A stretch of DNA of 64,000 nucleotides from Deroplatys truncata (GCA_030765065.1 CM060979.1:12987001-13051000), one strand, 5' to 3'. Numbered from the stretch's first letter, positions 20,867 to 32,178 are shown. The notes: generated by a model not told the origin, from the sequence alone. Numbers and translations: made by a program.

Positions 20867-21760
20867 AATCTGATGTGTTACACTCACATCACTTTCTCTA
20901 CTCTTGTACAAACTATTTATACAAACGCTTATTCTCCATCTACTTCAAGTTAATCGAGATAAACATTTGCAGAGTCTATCTTATTGCTAATTTTCTTGTA
21001 GATGTAAGGGGAATATATATTTACAAGGGCAATATAGAAATACAGTAGCCTTTAAGCACATACATATCTCTTAATAGCTGGTTGCTAGGTGCAGCACCAT
21101 TCCCTTTCCCACAGATTAATACTCTTTGCATATCCAAGACAAAAAAATGAATAACGAATTCCCATTTGAGAAAATAAGTATTGAAAAATTTAAGGGAATA
21201 ACAAGTAATATCTCGAAAACTGTTCACTCAACAAAAAAAAAAAAAAATGTATATGACATAAATTGTGTATTTTAATGCGATCTACATTTTTTGTGTAGTA
21301 AAATTTTGTCCATCTCTTATGGTTTACCAGTTATGCAAAAGTCGTTCACAATGAAGAATACTTTTGGAGACATTCCCAGAAAATTCAAGATATACATTTT
21401 ATTTGTCATGAAAATATCTTAAACATATATTTTAATCAAAATTGTTAGAGCCATTTTTGAGACAATTAAAATTTTCGAAAAATGTTCCATGTAAAGGGTA
21501 ATCTGGGGTGGGGGATTTTCTTGAAAACCTTCGTGTCGCATCTCTGGAAAATACTAAACCTAAATACCAAGTTTGGTGTTTATCTGTTTATCACACACAC
21601 ACACACACACACGCACGCACGCACGCACGCACGCACTCTTCCAAAAATGCTTTTTTGGATTCAGGGGGTCCCAAAACATATATTTCCGGTGAAATCTCGG
21701 TATCAAATTTTTGGGTGGAATACAATACTTCCCCTACTTACTATACGTAGTAAAGTAAAT
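20867..21760 (+). repeat. AATCTGATG-family repeat, full-length copy
   Basis: It starts AATCTGATGTGTTACACTCA, 107 bp upstream of the last Nedd4 exon, and ends with CTTCCCCTACTTACTATACG near 21755. It aligns over its whole length with 30940-31778. Non-coding. A (CA)n-(CGCA)n microsatellite is embedded at 21593-21637. Confidence 0.8.
21593..21637 (+). repeat. (CA)n/(GCAC)n microsatellite
   Basis: About 22 bases of CA repeats followed by GCAC repeats. In the sister copy at 31630-31645 the same place has only a short CA stretch, so it expanded locally. Confidence 0.9.
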
Positions 21761-21869
21761 ATTATGTTCATGTTAGCATAAATCCCTCTAAAAGATATAA
21801 AACTAATGATTAAAATAAAGTGTTTAAAACAGTGGAGCATGTCAATAAGATGTTAAAACACTGGGTCAG

Positions 21870-23145
21870 AATCAAACATTGATAACATTATTAACCTGTC
21901 GACACAATCCTTTACGGAGAAAGAAATGATTTTGCTAAATCAAGGCCTTAAAACGTGTGTCAGCTATTTACACAACATAGACGACTTCACTGCCGATGTT
22001 AAAATCACAACACACATGCTTAAAGACAACGAAAAAACAGTAGCCACAGCAAAATGTCAGAATGTTTTAGGTCATATTTTATTCTCAAGACACATGAAAT
22101 CAGATTTTAAATTACAACTGACTGGTGAATTAAATGATAAATCCGTGTTTTACTTAAAAGCAGACAAGGGCAATAAAACCGTCATTATAGATAAGGAAGA
22201 CTATATAAGCAAAGCGAATAAACTGTTACAAAATCCGAATATCAAGAAATATCGAAGGACCCGTTAAGATCTCGTACAACCACAGTGCAGAAAACAATCA
22301 AAGATAGTATAATCATACCAGAAACAAAAAATACAAGTTGATGCCTAATAATCCAATGTTACCCAAACTGTACTGTTTACCTAAAAATTCATAAAAAAGA
22401 TAATAGCATGAGACCAACTATAAACAATATAGATGTACCAACATAAATGGATAGTTTAAAACTTAAATTCCATAGAAAGATTTGAATCTTTAAGCATCAA
22501 GAACTCCTTTGATCTTGTTAATAAATTAACAAATGTGACCATTCAGGCAAACGATATTTTAGTATAATTTGATGTCAGCTCTCTATTTACTGGTATCCCT
22601 ACAGAAAAGATACCAAAACTTATAAACCTTTGGCTTTTGGAACACTGTTTTTCACCAGCACAAATTAAAGAATATATACAATTGATAGATATATGTATCA
22701 CACAAAATAGTTTCATGTTCAACAACAAGTTTTTCCAACAAACTTCAGGTTTGGCTATGGGCAATCCCATATCACCACTGATGGCTGATTTATACATAAG
22801 CAAATTAGAAATGCATGTTACTAAAGCATTCCCATACATATTTAAAACATGGTTTAGATATGTTGATGACATCTTCGCTATCGTTCCTAAAAAACTAGCC
22901 CAGGATGCCTTAAAACTATTAAATCTGCAGGACAAATCTATAAAATTTAAGACTGAAATAGAACAAGATGAATGGGTACCTTTTCTTGATTTAAAAACTA
23001 AGAGAAATATGGACTGATTAGAATATGGAATTTACAGGAAACCAACACATGTGGATAATTATTTTAAAAACAATTTCAACCCAAAAGCACATCAACATGC
23101 CATTTTTCACAGCCTGATATATAGATTGATTAACATCCCGTTATA
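21870..23145 (+). pseudogene. Penelope-like reverse transcriptase fragment
   Basis: Ordered motifs: SVFYLKADKGNKTVIIDKED (about 22142-22200), a KLYCLPK-like segment, MRPTINNID, FDVSSLFTGIPTEKI (near 22570), GLAMGNPISPLMADLYI (22750-22800), WFRYVDDIFAI with the catalytic YVDD (22850-22885), then FLDLKTKRNMD and YRKPTHVDNYFKNNFNPKAH. This is the Penelope RT order. The GIY-YIG endonuclease is absent, so the copy is truncated at both ends, and the reading is interrupted about four or five times. Confidence 0.85.
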
Positions 23146-23159
23146 AGTGGAGCAACAAA

Positions 23160-24216
23160 TGTTTTTAATCTGCTGACCAGTGTTTTAACAACCCTCTAAA
23201 AGAGTTTCTTCTATGATTAACTTCTGGGGAGCAGTTTCAACAACCAATGTTAAATTTTAACTCAATGCTAAAGTGCTTTAACAAAACAGTTAAAGGAAAT
23301 TATTTTTAATTCAACAATATTAAAGGTTTTTAATATTATTTCTAAATGAAGTGTAGTCATGCATTGTATCGTTTTTAAAACCTGATAGAGGAGTAATTCT
23401 TTTGAGTCCAAAGCAGTCATGGGCAGGTTTATAGGGGAAGTATGAGAGGTTGAATACTACCAACAAAAACATCTCTCTTTCTCCTATGCTACAAGTGTTA
23501 ATTAACTGAGATTTTATGTTACTGCTACTTTTTCATTTAATGGTAGGTGTTACTGTTGGAATTTCCAAAACTACCGTTTGTGGGTTTTGTCCAGAAGGTT
23601 TCCTAAGCAAATGTTTCAAGAAACAAACAGTATTTTTAACGGAGTCTGCTTGAACCTCAATCACTGATAACACATTTTCGTCCACTTTAAGTTCTAATGT
23701 TTTATCCATCACCAGTTTTAAATTATTCTAAATGCTCTTTACACCTGGCATTTTTCTATGAGAAACATGTGCATTGCAATCAAATTCCTTGTGGATATTC
23801 TCCTTTAATATACTTCCATTAACTCTTTTACACTCAATAATTCCACTATACTTAGTAACCAGGTCAACTTCTTTTTCAATTATGAAAAATTAGCTCCTCT
23901 GCACGTAGATTTCGGTTGACATCACAATTCACACCTCAATCAGGAAAATCACATGATAATTGCCTCTGAACGTAACTAGTTGTCTGCTACTGAAAGAGTA
24001 CTGCAATGCTTAGATAAAGCTGCATCAGAATGCATTTAGAAGCCATGCAGTTTGATTACCACCTTCTCATAAAGCTGTTATTTGCAGTTGTCTTAGATGT
24101 TAATAACATGTTAGCTAACATTCGCTGTAAAAGCTTGGCAAAATGCAAGAGTTTTAACATTATGTTAGCAAACAAGATGTTGGAGTAGTTTTAACACTGG
24201 TTGGTAAAACCGGCCC
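23160..24216 (-). mobile_element. PIF/Harbinger-like element carrying a Myb/SANT-like gene
   Basis: Right end reversed reads GGGCCGGTTTTACCAACCAG then TGTTAAAAC; the left end has GACCAGTGTTTTAACAACCC, an imperfect TIR whose outer few bases are unclear. The minus strand contains a DNA-binding protein fragment. No transposase was seen. Confidence 0.55.
23558..23892 (-). pseudogene. Myb/SANT-like Harbinger accessory protein fragment
   Basis: The minus strand reads EVDLVTKYSGIIECKRVNGS, ILKENIHKEFDCNAHVSHRK, then after one stop NNLKLVMDKTLELKVDENVL and RKPSGQNPQTVVLEIPTVTP. The first half is the trihelix/Myb-SANT pattern (IIECK..., W/H-KEF) found in the second ORF of PIF/Harbinger transposons, which helps the transposase bind DNA and enter the nucleus. 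The first helix is altered and one stop lies in the middle. Confidence 0.55.
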
Positions 24217-26029
24217 ATAAAGAGAAATAAATGATAAATTGAGGGGCAGCATAACATTATTCTAAGTGTGATGCTGACCTTTGACTTGTCACATCTGTGT
24301 TGTTCCTTGCTGTTGCTTCAGGAGACTCAGAGCCCCGGGTTCGATTATTGGATGGCAGGGATTAGGAACTTGTTCTGGTAGAGCTGAGGTTTTGGTTTTC
24401 AGGGGTGGCGACACTGCCTTGAAAATATTAATAATGCTGCTGGCGAAGATTGAGTTATTATTCCTTTATTTTATTACGAAGATTCCTATCTGGTCGACCC
24501 GCCACCTTCGTTGTCAAAACCACTGTTATTAGTGTCATTACTTTCGAAGTCGCTACTTATATATTCTTCCGACTAGCCCTCGATTGTTTTCTTTTTTCAC
24601 GCCTTTCGTCGAACTTAGAATTTCCCCCCCACCTTTCTTATGTTTCGTTCCGTTTTAAGTTCAAACCTATGATGTGATGTATATGCGATCTTTGATTGGC
24701 TATCATTTTTGTTTCATGATTTTATTATTGGCTACCCCCACTTTGACAACTTTCCCGTCTGCTTCTTACAACTTATTTTGAGTTTAAAATCTTCCCATGA
24801 ATATTCTTAGATCGGAGATAAGACACGTATGCTTTCTGACCCTGCTAAGCTTTGAAACCATTGTAAACTACACGTCCGAGCCAAAGTACAAAAGCGAAAC
24901 TTCCGGTAGACTTCTTGTTGCCGATAGCAGGTACTTCTGCTTTCCTTTCGAGAAAAACAAAAATTGTTTTTCTGCCTTTCAACAAAACCCCTTTATAGTA
25001 TGAACTTACAGAGCGGGCGTCTTTTTATTTTATAAATTGATTCTTTTTATACCCTTTATCTCTTTTCAGCACATTTTTATCGTTATGTTTGATTTCGATC
25101 GTATATTATTATTCTTACTATTTTCCCTCCTGGGTCTCGATAACCGTCTTCAAGTACAATGCTTTCTATAGCCATGTAGTATTCTCATTAACATGTTATT
25201 ACAGTCCTGATATTGCAGGGAGAATATCACAACTTATTAAGTGTATATTTACTATTATTATTACACAGAGTAAACAGTTTATATTTGCCCTTTCCCCCCT
25301 TTTGCGTTAACTGTCATAAATCACTACTTCTTTGAATTCAAGTGTAGAATTGGTTATTTGTTGCTAAAAACTGTGTAAAGCTTGGAGAAACCTTAATGAC
25401 CTCACCTCCTCGCTTGCATGGTGTATGTGCTATTTCATAAAACTGCACAACTCACATTTAATTTCAGGTAAAAAGGTCATTAGCAAACTTGCCAACTTCC
25501 TGATATTGAAACCTATAAAACTTTCCTTCGTCCAGCAAAGCATAGTAATTTTACAATGACATGAAATTTAGTTCATGTTCAGTGTAGTCAATTACATGTA
25601 AAATAAATAGGAATTCCATTTTATAAGACTCCTTGAAGACCTGATAGTACTGCTTCTGTCATACAGCTGAAATTCTTCCTGGTACCACAATAAACATGTA
25701 TTAAAGCAAAGAACACTACTTCCTAGGCTATATACAGATTTCTAAAAGGTGTTTTCATTTTCGCCAGTCCACAAGAGGCCATTTTTCCCTGCTTTGCAAC
25801 CATCACCCCCACTCCACTCAGTTTCCCACTTGCAGTAGTGTCTTGTTGTAACTGGTCACAAGATGCAAAGTAGGGAGGGATTGGCAGGAATACTGTAGAA
25901 AGAGAGCATATATAGAGCAATATGATGATTACGTGTATAACCTTGACTGGACTGGCCAGAGTGAAACCACTATAGTCCATATTTTATGCTTCATAACGTG
26001 TACCATAATAAAAAAAACTGTAACAAAAA
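24217..26029. other. Intronic sequence with a possible SINE scrap
   Basis: No gene was found. Around 24325-24420 there is GAGCCCCGGGTTCGATTATT, which looks like the B-box part of a tRNA-derived SINE, but no A box is clear. The remainder is AT-rich with short meaningless frames. Confidence 0.35.
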
Positions 26030-26560
26030 GTGGGAAACTTATATCCCCGTAAGGGGGCGGGGGTTCTGACCCCTTCAGCTGCCGTGGTGCGGATGCTGCG
26101 AACCCTTAGCACTCATGGTACTTCTGACGTTACCAGAAGTACGCCGGGCCGAACATTTGAGCCCCTCCCGCAAGGGAGTTGTTCGGATTGCGTTGGATTC
26201 GGCGGGACAGTGATTCCCGACACCCATGGGAGATTGGGTACGCTTGGCTGGTTTATTCGCCCAGGCAGGGTTGTGAGATGCCTCGAGGTTCTCCAGCACC
26301 AGCCATGAGGGATAGCTGGTAGACGGTTGCTAGAAACTGACGGCCCCACCGAGGTTTTTGGTAGTCTCCCCCCCAGTAGGGTTCGCCCTGCTCCTGACAC
26401 ACGTAAGTGGCGTATCCACTTCCGTCCCTATTTAGAAGGGTGGGCAGAATGAGTTCTAGCCTAAACTTGACCAGACGGGGGGGGGGGGGGATATAAAATA
26501 GGCACCGTTCCTAATGGAAAGGACCCACGAGCAATCCTGGGTTTAGCGAGGGTGTGGTCT
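26030..26560. other. GC-rich island of unknown origin in a Nedd4 intron
   Basis: About 500 bp of much higher GC content than its surroundings, with a C-run near 26369 and a G-run near 26477-26489. Open frames exist on both strands but none has recognisable domains. It could be the 5' region of a retrotransposon or another inserted sequence. I cannot name it. Confidence 0.4.
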
Positions 26561-26647
26561 CTGTGTAGGCAGACCTGGTCCATGTTTATAGATCCCATAG
26601 CTATAGAATGTCAACAAATAAACAATTTAATGACTTTACAATCTACG

Positions 26648-26944
26648 TCATCCATCAGTGAATGTTCGTGTCCATTTACTGCTGGTTACTAAAAGGTCAG
26701 TAGTAATGCAAATCCATACAATTTTGTTGCAGCCTAGTGAAGCAATACCATGATCGTGATGGGCAGACACACAGATAAGCTCTGGCCTATCATAGCACTG
26801 TATATCAATTAGAGAGGCACATTCAGTCTGTAAACCTAAGTTACAATACAATGCAATAGAATTTAATGCTTTGTCATGTCCATGGTGAAAATCTGTAATG
26901 CTTTGAATCTGCCCACAAAGCCTTACAAATGTTTCCTTTGCCAT
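26648..26944 (-). CDS. Unassigned 98-codon open frame in a Nedd4 intron
   Basis: It starts MAKETFVRLCGQIQSITDFH and ends SSKWTRTFTDG. Cys and His are frequent (CGQ, FHHGHD, SAHHDHG). I do not recognise it. It lies on the same strand as Nedd4, 87 bp beyond the donor of the C-lobe exon and next to the GC-rich island, so both may be parts of one inserted element. A chance frame is also possible. Confidence 0.25.
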   Translation of the reverse strand: MAKETFVRLCGQIQSITDFHHGHDKALNSIALYCNLGLQTECASLIDIQCYDRPELICVSAHHDHGIASLGCNKIVWICITTDLLVTSSKWTRTFTDG

Positions 26945-27030
26945 AAAGTCATAAAAAGGCCCTGGCTCCTATACATTTATGGGTAAACCATAAAAGTTAG
27001 CAAGTAAGCATGTAGTATTGTTAGACTTAC

Positions 27031-27200
27031 CAAGTATGAGCACGTGGATAATTCTCAGGCGTACCCCATTTTTCTATGGTAAAAAGCTGTGGACCGTTGC
27101 TGCCATATAATTCTTTGAAACCATTCATTGGCACTCTTGATGTTCCAGTTACAAACTGCAGCAGTCTTGCACGCATTTCATTATTGAATGACAATACGAC
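27031..27200 (-). CDS. Nedd4: Nedd4 exon: HECT C-lobe up to the catalytic Cys
   Basis: This 170-nt phase-0 exon reads [56 protein letters not shown] and ends with TG, the first two bases of the catalytic cysteine codon. The donor GTAAGT starts at 27030. It carries the C-lobe motif [12 protein letters not shown] and the HT preceding the active-site Cys. Confidence 0.97.
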
Positions 27201-27350
27201 CTGCAGAGTTTTAAAAACAGAAACAAAATTACACGGCAATTGCAATATTTCCAGTGACATTTATCATTTACATAAAAATCCATTATTAATATAAAATGCT
27301 TTTATAGCTGCTTTCAGATACTTCCTCCTAAGTCAAAGATAAATACATAC

Positions 27351-27579
27351 CCTCCAAAACCATTGTACAGTGATGTGGTTGGGATGGTAATCCCCTTTAT
27401 AAAGGCTGTTCTGTTTCCAGTCTTTAACATCAATATTCTGAATGCCACACATGAGAAGTTCCAATTCGTGTTCATCAAATATCTTGACAAGTGTTAGAGG
27501 CACAAGCCCATTAAAACCATCAAGAAAGGCATTCATCTGTTCTTGGACTCTGGAGACAAATCGCCACTGGATGACTAAA
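27351..27579 (-). CDS. Nedd4: Nedd4 exon: end of N-lobe
   Basis: This 229-nt exon begins with one base completing Ser, then [60 protein letters not shown] and ends HITVQWFWR in phase 0. The acceptor CAG is at 27580-27582 and the donor GTATGT starts at 27350. A 150-bp intron separates it from the next exon. It covers the end of the N-lobe and the hinge-proximal region of HECT. Confidence 0.96.
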
Positions 27580-27611
27580 CTGTAAAATGTGGGAGCAAGC
27601 ACATATTAAAA

Positions 27612-28130
27612 AATCTGATGTGTTACTTTCATACAACTTTCTCTTTATTTTTATAAAGCCTCTACAAACTATTTCTGCAAAAGTCTATTCTTCTATCTAC
27701 TTAAGTTAATTGTAAAAATGTTTGCATATAAATAGTTTCATTACAAATTTTGTTATTGGTACAAAGGGAATAGAGATAATCAAATGTTTAAAAGCTTGTC
27801 ACTATATACTGGCCTTGAAATTCCATGCTCTTTCCATGATATTATGACAAACATAGGAATAGTGACAGTACTGAGTAATTCAAACCAATAATAATGAATA
27901 TCTTGGAAATGGCTGATGCTACAAAAAAGTTATTTGAATAAATTATGTTTTAAAGACATCTAAATTTTCTGTGTAGTACGTTTTTGTTTCTCTCTTATGG
28001 TTTACCCATTACACAAGATTATATAAAATTCCTTCTGAATGAAGGATAGGCACACAAGCTATTCCCAGAAAATTAAAGATATACATTATATTTGTCATGT
28101 AAATATACAATAAATTACAAATAATAAATA
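27612..28130 (+). repeat. AATCTGATG-family repeat, 5' two-thirds
   Basis: It begins AATCTGATGTGTTACTTTCA 33 bp upstream of a Nedd4 exon and aligns with the full copies up to AAATTAAAGATATACATTAT near 28085. The 3' part is missing. Confidence 0.7.
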
Positions 28131-28329
28131 GTAAATTGATTTATGGTGCAATAAGCAAGAACGGAGAAAAGTGATAAGTTGATATTAAAAACTGTATTCT
28201 TTGGTGCTGGAGAGAGAGAGTGTGCGTGTATGTCTGTCTGTGTACATGCATGCGCACACAATATTTCTCCTAGAACTAACTACACCCTGTACAAATTGTC
28301 TGGTCTCTAAGCCTGCGTTCTACTTCTCA

Positions 28330-29035
28330 GTTTACTTGGCTCCCTGGCCTTGGAGCTCACTAAGTAGCCCTTTAGTAACTTTCATCCCTTGCACTCATTC
28401 CTCTCCCCCTTACCTTTGTTGTCCTTTTTCTTGCATCTCTTACTTTTCTAATCCATTTTTCTTTTACTTTAACTAAAAACTTCCACATGTCTCTAATTTT
28501 CCTTTCTTTTTTTTCTTGTCAGCATTTTTATAGTTGCTATTTTTCTGTCCATTTTTTTCCCATACATTTTCCTTCCATATCATTACCTTTTTTTTTAAAC
28601 ACTCAGATATGTACTCTAAACTTTCCCTTCCACCACACAATTCATATATTCCTTTTCCACTTCCTCTTAACCCTCTTAAATACATTGACTGCATTCTCAT
28701 CCATGATAATCCTTCCTTTCTCTGTCTATTACATTGGTCAATATACCGTTCTCTTCCCGTTTCTCTTTTTATTATTTTATAGAAGCTTAATGATTTTTTA
28801 TCTTCTAAACTTCCCATATCTCCTGCCTTTCTATGTCTTGCATTCTACTTCTTACTGCCTTCCCAAATCCATTTATATTTCTCTCCCCTATATGTAGGTG
28901 TCTCCCATTCCTATTTTTTCCACTCCTGCCCACCAACTATCTTTGTCATACACCTTTGCTGGTTCATGCATAGCTTTAATATTTCTCCCTCCTTCTTCGT
29001 CAAATAGCAAGTCATTGTATTTACTTAGGTATTTC
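28330..29035 (-). pseudogene. L2/CR1-like LINE ORF2 3' fragment (minus)
   Basis: The minus strand reads KDSWWAGVEKIGMGDTY, then RERYIDQCNRQRKEGLSWMR, MQSMYLRGLRGSGKGIYELC and KVKEKWIRKVRDARK. Each segment matches the longer copy at 56684-58240 (DTWYKYIEGTLNEIGYGDIW; REKYVDICDRSAREGFAWAR; KCPLCNRKY). Frame changes interrupt it. The zinc knuckle is degraded. Confidence 0.7.
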
Positions 29036-29045
29036 TCAAATATTC

Positions 29046-29622
29046 TTGAAGAAAGAGAATTAAAAATGATATACTATGGGGTCATCTTTCCTCATTTAAT
29101 GTATGGGATAGAAATCTAGGGGTGTTGTACAAAAGCAAACATTGAAAGACTACTGAAATTACAGAAGAAGGCAATCAGAGTAATATATCAATTAAATCAT
29201 AGGGATTCGTGCAGGAAATTGTTTAAAGATAAATAAATTCTTACAGTAATTTCATTATATGTTTATAAAGTAATAATATATGCATTACAAAAAGATAATT
29301 TGAGAAACAATGATATTCATCACTACAATACACGACATAACAGTGATTTCTTCAGACAGGGTTTTAGAATTGCAGTTAGTTACAAGGATCCTAAAGTAAT
29401 GGGGCAATTCCTATATAAGCTGCCAGATTTTGTAAAGCAACCTAATACAGCACAGAGTCTTAAGACTAGGCTTAAGAGTTACCTAATAAATAAGGCTGTC
29501 TATACCATGAACGAATTGTAGTATGTAAGTTTGAATAAATTGTATTATAAACCTGTAATTACGTAATAAGTAAACCATTTGACAATGTCAGAAACTGTAT
29601 TTCAGTCTATTGACAATAAATG

Positions 29623-29668
<46 letters not shown>

Positions 29669-29690
29669 GTTATTATTATATCGTCATCAT
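29046..29690 (+). pseudogene. Non-LTR retrotransposon ORF2 C-terminus with (ATT)n tail
   Basis: It encodes LKMIYYGVIFPHLMYGIEI, LLKLQKKAIRVIYQLNHRDS, CRKLFKDK, IHHYNTRHNSDFFRQGFRIA and FLYKLPDFVKQPNTAQSLKT. These are the C-terminal hallmarks of Jockey/CR1-type LINEs lacking RNase H. Two or three stops occur near 29120 and 29235. It stops at 29521, followed by a 3' UTR with AATAAA and a tandem ATT tail at 29627-29680, as is usual for non-poly(A) LINE 3' ends. It abuts the opposing LINE fragment at 29035. Confidence 0.75.
29627..29680 (+). repeat. (ATT)n microsatellite at a LINE 3' end
   Basis: A run of about 17 ATT/TTA repeats with one G interruption near 29670, directly following GACAATAAATGC, the LINE polyadenylation region. 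Confidence 0.9.
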
Positions 29691-30129
29691 CTAAACCAGA
29701 ATCAGAAAGAATAAACTATAAATGCATTTTTATAGGGAGGCAATTTATGAAATTAACTGCTGCATCTTAGAAAGCAAGTTAAGAAGCAGGTTGGCTGCTG
29801 ATCACTCCAATCAAAATGAGTAGAAGTTTTTATAACATTTTACCATTAAGTGGACATTGGGCGAAGTTGGTCATGCTTCATGTGGCATTGTGATATATAC
29901 TTTAAATCATGCTGTAGCTGATTACATGGAATTTATATCACTTGGCAATATGAAATGAACAGTAAATGGCACCTTTTGTTCAAATGAGTGCTGCATGGGA
30001 CCAGTAATTGAGCAAACACTGATTTTTAAATTAAATATTACTTTTACACTTTCTCTATCACCTCCATAATAAGTGGAGAAGGTATGTATTTCACCCAAAA
30101 ATTCAACACCTTGATTTCAGCAGAAATGC

Positions 30130-30934
30130 ATGTTTTGAGCTCCCCGCCGTGTGTGAGAGAGAGAACAGCATAACTCAAAAACAAAAAGTCAGATAAACAC
30201 CAAATTTAGTATTTAGGTTCAGTACTTTCTGAGGATGCGACGCAAGGAGTTACAAAAAAATCCCCCACTAACTACCCTTTACATGGAACATTTTTTGGTA
30301 ATTTTTTATTTTCTAAAAAATGGCTGTAACAATTTTGATTAAAATACTAGATATTTACATTTTTTAAAATAGAGAGTTGAGGGTTGTTACACTATATCAC
30401 TATGCTATTCAAGTAAGAATAGCATAGTGATGTAGTGTAACAACCCTCAACTCTCTATTTTAAATTATGACACATCACTGTTACCAGCTTCTAAATCTTC
30501 AAAATTAGTTAAGATATTTACATGGCAAATAAAATGTAAATGTTGAATTCTCTGGGAATAGCCTTTGAAGTCCTCTTCATTCAGAAGGAATTTTATACAA
30601 TCCTGTAAGCGATAGATGAAAACGTACTTCACTTGAAATGTAGATCTCTTAAATACACACAATTTATTCCAAATAACTTTTTATGTGGCATCAGCCATTT
30701 CCGAGATGCCCTTTATTAATGGTTTGAACTGTTCATTACTTGGTCATTCTTTAAAGTCCTTTCAACATTCAGTTGTTTCTCGTGGTGTCATGGAAACTAT
30801 GGAATTTTAAGACCAGTATATAGAGTCCAGTTGTTAAACATTTGACTATTGCTGTTCTCTTTGTATCTATAACGAAATGTGTAATTTAGCTGCTTTTGCA
30901 AAGGTTTATTTGGATTAAAATGAAGTAGATGGCA
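30130..30934 (-). repeat. AATCTGATG-family repeat, inverted copy
   Basis: The reverse complement aligns with the full copies: the region 30165-30340 matches their 3' half (AAGGGTAGTTAGTGGGGGAT) and 30525-30930 their middle. It is split by the palindromic insertion at 30361-30511 and lies head-to-head with the copy starting at 30940. Confidence 0.75.
30361..30511 (-). mobile_element. Snap-back palindrome of Penelope-derived ends
   Basis: A 151-bp insertion flanked by a perfect 12-bp duplication AGATATTTACAT (30349-30360, 30512-30523). About 30367-30464 is a nearly perfect hairpin: the arm AGAGAGTTGAGGGTTGTTAC... to GCTATTC is repeated inverted around an AAGTAA centre. The remaining 47 bp, read on the minus strand as AACTAATTTTGAAGATTTAG, is the same unique tail that precedes the left arm of the element at 5196. 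The endonuclease gene and the hammerhead motifs are deleted. Confidence 0.88.
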
Positions 30935-30939
30935 AAAAA

Positions 30940-31778
30940 AATCTGATGTGTTACACTCACATGACTTTCTCTACTCTTGTACAAACTATTTTTACAAACG
31001 CTTATTCTCCATGCTTCATGTTAATTGAGATGTTAATCTTATTGCTAATTTTCTTGTAGGTGCAAGGGGAATTGGTAGGCTTTAAGCGATAGTCAAATGT
31101 TTTAAGAGCTGGTTGCTATGTGGAGTATTCCATTCTCTTTGTATGCCCAGGACATGAAAAAAATGAATAACGAATTCTCTTTTGAGAAAAAGTATAAGTA
31201 TTGGAAAATTTAAGGGAATAATAAGCAATATCTCGAAAATGGTTCACTCAACAACAAAACTGTATACAACATAAATTGTGTATTTTAATGCGATCTACAT
31301 TTTTTGAGTAGTAAAATTTTGTCTATCTCTTATGGTTTACCAGTTATGCAAAAGTCGTTCATAATTAACACTTTTGGAGACATTCCCAGGAAATTCAAGA
31401 TATACGTTTTATTTGTCCTGAAAGTATCTTGAATATATGATATTTTAATCAAAATCATTAGAGCCATTTTTGAGAAAATTAAAATTTTTGTAAAATGTTT
31501 CATGTAAAGGGTAATCTGGGGTGGGGGGGATTTTCTTGAAAACCTTTGTGATGCATCTCTGGAAGATACCGAACCTAAATACCAAGTTTGGTATTTATCC
31601 GACTGTTCATTTCTGAGTTATGCTGTTCACAGACACACACACGGACATGTTTCCAAAAATGCTTTTTTTGGATTCAGGGGGTCTCAAAACATATATTTCC
31701 CTTGAAATCTCGGTATCGAATTTTTGGGTGGAATACAATACTTCCCCTACTTGCTCTACGTAGTAGAGAAAGTAAATA
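30940..31778 (+). repeat. AATCTGATG-family repeat, best full-length copy
   Basis: It starts AATCTGATGTGTTACACTCA and ends with a small hairpin CTCTACGTAGTAGAG followed by AAAGT (31751-31773). The ACTTTCTCTACT near the left end (30962 on) is the inverse of the AGTAGAGAAAGT at the right end, so there may be short inverted termini. About 840 bp. No open frame of note. Family type not determined; it could be a non-autonomous DNA element. Confidence 0.75.
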
Positions 31779-31867
31779 AGTTTTAGTAAGAACAGTTTGT
31801 ATATTCACTAATAAATATAGAGAATAGAGAGAGTCCTGTGAATGTGTCACATCACATTTTTTTTTAA

Positions 31868-31935
31868 TGTAGAGTCAGCTGAAAAATTCAGTGCCACAGC
31901 TGGGATTTGGACATAGTTCTACCGCTTTCTGGCTT
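31868..31935 (-). repeat. SINE fragment
   Basis: CTGAAAAATTCAGTGCCACA and the following bases match the tRNA-derived SINE copies at 38636-38735. Only the B-box side is preserved. Confidence 0.5.
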
Positions 31936-32071
31936 TACTATATAGATGTTTTCTTTAATTTTATGGCTAAAATGTAACAAATTCTGATCAGCATGTTTGA
32001 TGCTGGTTATTTTGATCAGATTAAATTTTTTCCACCAAGATTTGGATAAAAATGTAATGGAAATTCCCAAA

Positions 32072-32150
32072 AAATCTTATGTGCTGCATTCACATGCCTC
32101 TATCTACTCACTCTTCTACATAATCTTGCCAACATATGCAATAGAGGTTT
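32072..32150 (+). repeat. AATCTGATG-family repeat, 5' scrap
   Basis: AATCTTATGTGCTGCATTCA followed by a CTCTATCTACTCACTCTTCT stretch matches the first 60-80 bp of the family. It ends near the donor of the Nedd4 exon at 32179. Confidence 0.5.
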
Positions 32151-32178
32151 CAAGATGAAGGAAGTTGTGTTCTCTTAC

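Noticed and set aside
21482-21781. 99- and 80-codon frames with His/Thr repeats
   Set aside because: Created by the CA/GCAC microsatellite inside a non-coding repeat.
26030-26560. GC-rich island as ribosomal RNA or a CpG-island promoter
   Set aside because: No rRNA signature was recognised, and there is no adjacent first exon; left as unknown.
28201-28897. Overlapping plus-strand frames rich in Phe, Leu and Ser (like membrane proteins)
   Set aside because: They are shadows of the A-rich minus-strand LINE coding region.
30940-31778. Repeat as a classical Helitron
   Set aside because: It begins with a TC dinucleotide and has a 3' hairpin, but no CTRR end follows the hairpin, so the assignment is not supported.
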